The notes below the pieces were generated by a model, which was not told the origin of the DNA, made no database searches, and was given only the letters and a program-made list of their open reading frames with translations. From NCBI GenBank assembly GCA_017458865.1, contig JAFSZW010000024.1, forward strand, positions 1 to 8,576: 8,576 nt of DNA, written 5' to 3'. How positions within the stretch are numbered: position 1 is the stretch's first letter; the number at the start of each line of letters is the position of its first letter. Made by a program: the position numbers and the translations under genes. Source of the DNA: Clostridia bacterium (GTDB taxonomy: Bacteria; Bacillota; Clostridia; Christensenellales; Aristaeellaceae). Below, piece after piece: positions 6,556 to 8,576 of the stretch.

Positions 6556-6746
6556 CTCGTAACCTCCTGTTTTTGGTTTTCGGCCTCGCAGCCTGAATGG
6601 TAAACCGGTTCGCTGCGAAAACCCATTCTCACTAAAACCGTCCAATGGTTTTCGACAGATTGCTTCCCCGTGTCAGGAATTGCCGATATTCTGTCCGGCA
6701 AGTGCTGCACACAGGAAATCAACTCCCTTCCCCTGATGGGAACAGT
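6556..6746 (-). promoter_or_regulatory. Structured 5' leader of guaB with mutually exclusive helices
   Basis: About 190 nt between the predicted start site and the guaB ATG. In RNA order: hairpin I, CAACT/AGTTG plus TTCCC/GGGAA (6748-6720), at the very 5' end; hairpin II, TTGCCG/CGGCAA (6701-6680); helix A, CGAAAACCATT (6654-6644) with AATGGGTTTTCG (6627-6616), 11 bp with one bulged base. The 3' arm of helix A can instead form helix B, GAATGG (6628-6623) with CCATTC (6600-6595), or helix C, arm 6623-6612 with 6592-6575 (GGTTT/AAACC and TCGCAGC/GCTGCGA, 12 bp around a 6-nt bulge). Helix C ends 6 nt before the Shine-Dalgarno. This switch-like layout resembles a riboswitch or attenuator, but I do not recognise a known class, and there is no U-run for termination. 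Confidence 0.55.
6563..6568 (-). promoter_or_regulatory. Ribosome binding site deciding the guaB start
   Basis: Perfect AGGAGG on the - strand, 7 nt before ATG at 6555. The frame stays open upstream to an ATG at 6645, but that start has no such site and would add 30 residues of non-conserved, leader-derived sequence. Confidence 0.9.
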
Positions 6747-6752
6747 TGCCCT

Positions 6753-6781
6753 ATTATAATGACAAACCGTCTTTGTTACAA
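6753..6781 (-). promoter_or_regulatory. Sigma-A-like promoter of guaB
   Basis: On the - strand TTGTAA (6781-6776), 17-bp spacer, perfect TATAAT (6758-6753). The predicted transcription start is near 6746, so the transcript begins within hairpin I of the leader. Confidence 0.8.
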
Positions 6782-6939
6782 GCCTCAGACAATCAAGTTT
6801 GGGCGGATAGTCGCAACAGAAAAACCGATATGCAATCATAATTCACAGAATACCTACAGCTTTTGCCCGTGCTGCCATTTTTCATATGGAGAAAGTGTTC
6901 AGAAATCGCTCAGAAAAACTGTTGTCCGTCATGTGTCCG

Positions 6940-6988
6940 CATGCGAAACAGGATGTCGTATCCAGAGACGGGCATCCTGTTTCGCATG
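6940..6988. repeat. 16-bp perfect inverted repeat
   Basis: CATGCGAAACAGGATG (6940-6955) and its exact reverse complement (6973-6988) around a 17-nt loop. Neither side carries a U-run, which argues against a simple terminator. It lies upstream of, and apart from, both flanking promoters, so it belongs to neither known leader. It could be an sRNA hairpin, a relic of a mobile repeat or a protein-binding site; the sequence does not decide. Confidence 0.65.
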
Positions 6989-7031
6989 GTGCCAGCTTTG
7001 CTGATTTGATCCTGTGCTTTACTGGCACAGG
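6989..7031. repeat. Overlapping alternative inverted repeats
   Basis: GTGCCAG (6989-6995) pairs with CTGGCAC (7022-7028), while CCTGTGC (7011-7017) pairs with GCACAGG (7025-7031). Both stems are perfect 7-bp stems and they share GCAC, so only one can form at a time. They directly abut the 16-bp inverted repeat. Confidence 0.45.
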
Positions 7032-7097
7032 TCCTGCAGACCATTTTCCCGGAGGGATGGCTCCGCATCGGAAACCACAAACGAAGCCGGTGGCGTC

Positions 7098-7126
7098 TTG
7101 AACGGCTGGCCCTGAAATGCTATACT
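7098..7126 (+). promoter_or_regulatory. Sigma-A-like promoter of the rhomboid gene
   Basis: TTGAAC (7098-7103), 17-bp spacer, TATACT (7121-7126), with TG one base before the -10 (TGCTATACT). The predicted start near 7133 leaves a short leader of about 22 nt. Confidence 0.78.
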
Positions 7127-7154
7127 TACCTAAATTCATCCGGAGGGAATTTTC

Positions 7155-7721
7155 ATGCAAAAGCGTAAGATCGTGTTCTCATTCAATGCACCGCTGATGA
7201 TCAGCTTTTCCCTGCTGTCACTGCTCGCACTGGCCTTGTCCAGTCTGACTGGCGGCCTTTCTGATCGTCTGGTATTCTCTGTCTACCGTTCCTCCATGTC
7301 CCCGCTTTTCATTCTCCGCCTTTTCTGCCATGTGCTGGGACATTCCTCATTCACGCATCTGGTGACAAACATTGCGCTCATTCTTTCTCTCGGCCCTATT
7401 GTTGAGGAGCACTTTGGAAGCATCCGCGTTCTCATCATGTTTGCCATCACAGCCGTGGTGTCCGCGATCTTCCATCTGGTTCTTGGCAATCCCAATTCCG
7501 CGCTACTCGGTGCCAGCGGCATTGTCTATATGCTCATCTTCCTCGCCTCTACCTCCGGCACAAACCGCGGTGAGATTCCCATCACGCTCATCGCCGTCTG
7601 TGCCCTGTACCTGACGCAGGAAATCACTGCAGGTCTGTTCTCAGCAGACAACATCTCTCATATGACCCATATTGTCGGCGGCCTCTGCGGCGCCTTCATG
7701 GGCCTGTTTCTGCACAAGTAG
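7155..7721 (+). CDS. Rhomboid-family intramembrane serine protease
   Basis: Predicted to cleave transmembrane segments of other membrane proteins inside the lipid bilayer; substrates unknown. Product 188 residues, the minimal six-helix rhomboid core with no extra cytosolic domain. The start ATG has GGAGGG (7142-7147) 7 nt upstream. Catalytic serine is S121 in GASGIVY; catalytic histidine is H172 in MTHIVGG. H68 and N72 in FTHLVTN correspond to the H-xxx-N of helix 2 that builds the oxyanion hole in GlpG. Hydrophobic segments are at about 12-32, 48-62, 66-84, 91-110, 118-133, 141-162 and 168-187; some merge into the six core helices. It is transcribed alone from its own promoter and closed by a strong hairpin. 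All catalytic residues are present, so it should be active. Confidence 0.92.
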   Translation: MQKRKIVFSFNAPLMISFSLLSLLALALSSLTGGLSDRLVFSVYRSSMSPLFILRLFCHVLGHSSFTHLVTNIALILSLGPIVEEHFGSIRVLIMFAITAVVSAIFHLVLGNPNSALLGASGIVYMLIFLASTSGTNRGEIPITLIAVCALYLTQEITAGLFSADNISHMTHIVGGLCGAFMGLFLHK

Positions 7722-7746
7722 CCTGCATCCGAGCCAATGCAATATA

Positions 7747-7783
7747 AAATAGGCAGTTCCGGTTTATCTGGAACTGCCTATTT
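7747..7783. terminator. Bidirectional terminator between rhomboid gene and metH
   Basis: AATAGGCAGTTCC (7748-7760) and GGAACTGCCTATT (7770-7782), 13 perfect bp extended by one A-T pair, with a 9-nt loop. On the - strand TTTTATATT follows the stem, a good U-tract for metH; on the + strand TTTCGTT follows for the rhomboid gene. Confidence 0.85.
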
Positions 7784-7797
7784 CGTTATCTGTCTTT

Positions 7798-8576
7798 TTA
7801 TCCTATGACCTGTTTCGCGATATCCGCAGACGCCTTCGCATCCTTCGCGTAATAATCTGCGCCAATCCGTTTGGCGTACGCTTCCGTGAGCACAGCACCG
7901 CCGACAACTGTCGGCACATTAATGCCCCGTTCGTGCAGCATCCGGATGGTCCGCTCCATCGCTGGTACTGTCGTAGTCATCAGGGCAGAAAGGCCAACCA
8001 GTTTCGCGCCGGACTGGACAGTCCGCTCACAGACGGTTTCCGGCTTGACATCCCGGCCGAGGTCAATCACCGCGTACCCGTAGTTCTCAAGCACGGTTTT
8101 CACGATATTTTTGCCGATGTCGTGGATATCTCCCTCAACCGTTGCCAGAACGACAGGTCCCTTCTTTTCGGCATTCTGCCCGCTTTCTGCAATCCGTTCC
8201 CGGATGACGTCAAACGCCGCACCGGCAGCACCGGCCGCATTCATCAGCTGGGGCAAAAAGATCTGCCTGGCTTCATACTGAACCCCGACCCTGTCAAGTG
8301 CCGGCATCAGGACGTCCTCAGCAAGCGTCAGCGGCGCCGTCGTTTCAAGTGCCTGCCGGGTCAGCTGCACCGCCGTATCCGCCTGACCATGCAGGATGGC
8401 ATCCATCAGCATGGCAGCTGCATCTGCAGAACCTGGCTTGCTCTGCTGAGGCTGTGACGGCTGCGCAGCTGCGGCCGCATGGCGCCTCACATATTCGCTG
8501 CAGTCCCTGTCAAAGCCCATCAGGACGCGCGCTGCATCTATCGTCCCCATAATGCCCGCCTGATTCGGATTCACAA
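7798..8576 (-). CDS. metH: Cobalamin-dependent methionine synthase, C-terminal part (N-terminus beyond window)
   Basis: Transfers a methyl group from methyltetrahydrofolate to homocysteine through a bound cobalamin. The frame is open to the window edge. The first about 30 visible residues (NPNQAGIMG...AARVLMGFDRDCSEYV) resemble the end of the pterin-binding barrel. An Ala/Pro/Gln-rich linker (33-50) follows, then the four-helix cap (about 50-130, with LMPALDRVG and IFLPQLMNAA), then the B12-binding Rossmann domain (about 138-258). The cobalt-ligand motif DIHDIG is at 149-154 with H151; GLSALMTTT (194-202) and VGGAVLT (224-230) complete the site. The protein stops right after the B12 domain, so the AdoMet-dependent reactivation domain of E. 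coli-type MetH is missing, as in many Firmicutes and Thermotoga enzymes where it is a separate protein. A stand-alone corrinoid methyltransferase protein is the alternative, but the barrel-like start argues against it. Confidence 0.85.
   Translation of the reverse strand, partial: VNPNQAGIMGTIDAARVLMGFDRDCSEYVRRHAAAAAQPSQPQQSKPGSADAAAMLMDAILHGQADTAVQLTRQALETTAPLTLAEDVLMPALDRVGVQYEARQIFLPQLMNAAGAAGAAFDVIRERIAESGQNAEKKGPVVLATVEGDIHDIGKNIVKTVLENYGYAVIDLGRDVKPETVCERTVQSGAKLVGLSALMTTTVPAMERTIRMLHERGINVPTVVGGAVLTEAYAKRIGADYYAKDAKASADIAKQVIG

Larger units (their letters stand above)
6782..7097. other. Divergent intergenic region between guaB and rhomboid promoters
   Basis: About 316 bp without a supported gene. 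Short frames on both strands (for example 6886-7101 +, 6882-7160 -) lack ribosome binding sites and recognisable sequence. The left third (6782-6890) shows nothing clear. The right part holds inverted repeats at 6940-6988 and 6989-7031, described separately. Confidence 0.5.

Noticed and set aside
6556..6645. 30-residue N-terminal extension of GuaB
   Set aside because: The internal ATG at 6555 has a perfect AGGAGG, and its product has the family's normal N-terminus and length.
6940..7031. Insertion sequence ends or a CRISPR-like repeat
   Set aside because: There is one inverted pair only, with no transposase, no target duplication seen and no regularly spaced direct repeats.
6886..7101. Small + strand frame of 71 codons in the divergent intergenic region
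   Set aside because: It runs through the inverted repeats and the rhomboid promoter, lacks a ribosome binding site and has no recognisable features.

Overview
The window looks like an ordinary chromosomal stretch of a low- to mid-GC Bacillota (Firmicutes), probably an anaerobic gut-type member of the Clostridia or Erysipelotrichia. The evidence is the protein family content (a clostridial-style modular MetH, a multi-pass HD-GYP protein, a Tritrichomonas-like IMP dehydrogenase), strong Gram-positive Shine-Dalgarno sites and sigma-A-like promoters. The exact lineage cannot be fixed from sequence alone. I see no tRNA, rRNA, CRISPR array, insertion sequence or phage gene.

Layout: (1) 1-1057, + strand, the 3' three quarters of glmM (phosphoglucosamine mutase), closed by two tandem intrinsic terminators. 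(2) 1174-1568, a gene-free stretch holding a good extended -10 promoter and a leader of about 280 nt. (3) 1569-4181, + strand, an 870-residue membrane-anchored HD-GYP cyclic-di-GMP phosphodiesterase whose C-terminal third is an unrecognised, internally duplicated, probably beta-rich region. (4) 4182-4388, a convergent intergenic region with four separate inverted repeats, at least two of them terminators. (5) 4389-4925, - strand, a GNAT acetyltransferase downstream of guaB. (6) 5047-6555, - strand, guaB (IMP dehydrogenase) of the type best known from the parasite Tritrichomonas foetus, preceded by a leader of about 190 nt with mutually exclusive helices and a near-consensus promoter. (7) 6782-7097, a divergent intergenic region with a 16-bp inverted repeat. 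(8) 7155-7721, + strand, a minimal rhomboid intramembrane protease with its own promoter. (9) 7798-8576, - strand, the C-terminal, corrinoid-binding end of a methionine synthase (metH), convergent with the rhomboid gene and separated from it by a bidirectional terminator.

The genes do not form one pathway. GlmM (cell-wall precursor UDP-GlcNAc), GuaB (guanine nucleotides, hence GTP for c-di-GMP) and MetH (methionine and folate) are housekeeping enzymes. The HD-GYP protein would lower c-di-GMP in response to an unknown membrane or cytosolic signal. The least explained items are the two long structured leaders (before guaB and before the HD-GYP gene), the duplicated C-terminal module of the HD-GYP protein, and the inverted repeats in the intergenic regions. 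I found no convincing new multi-gene system.
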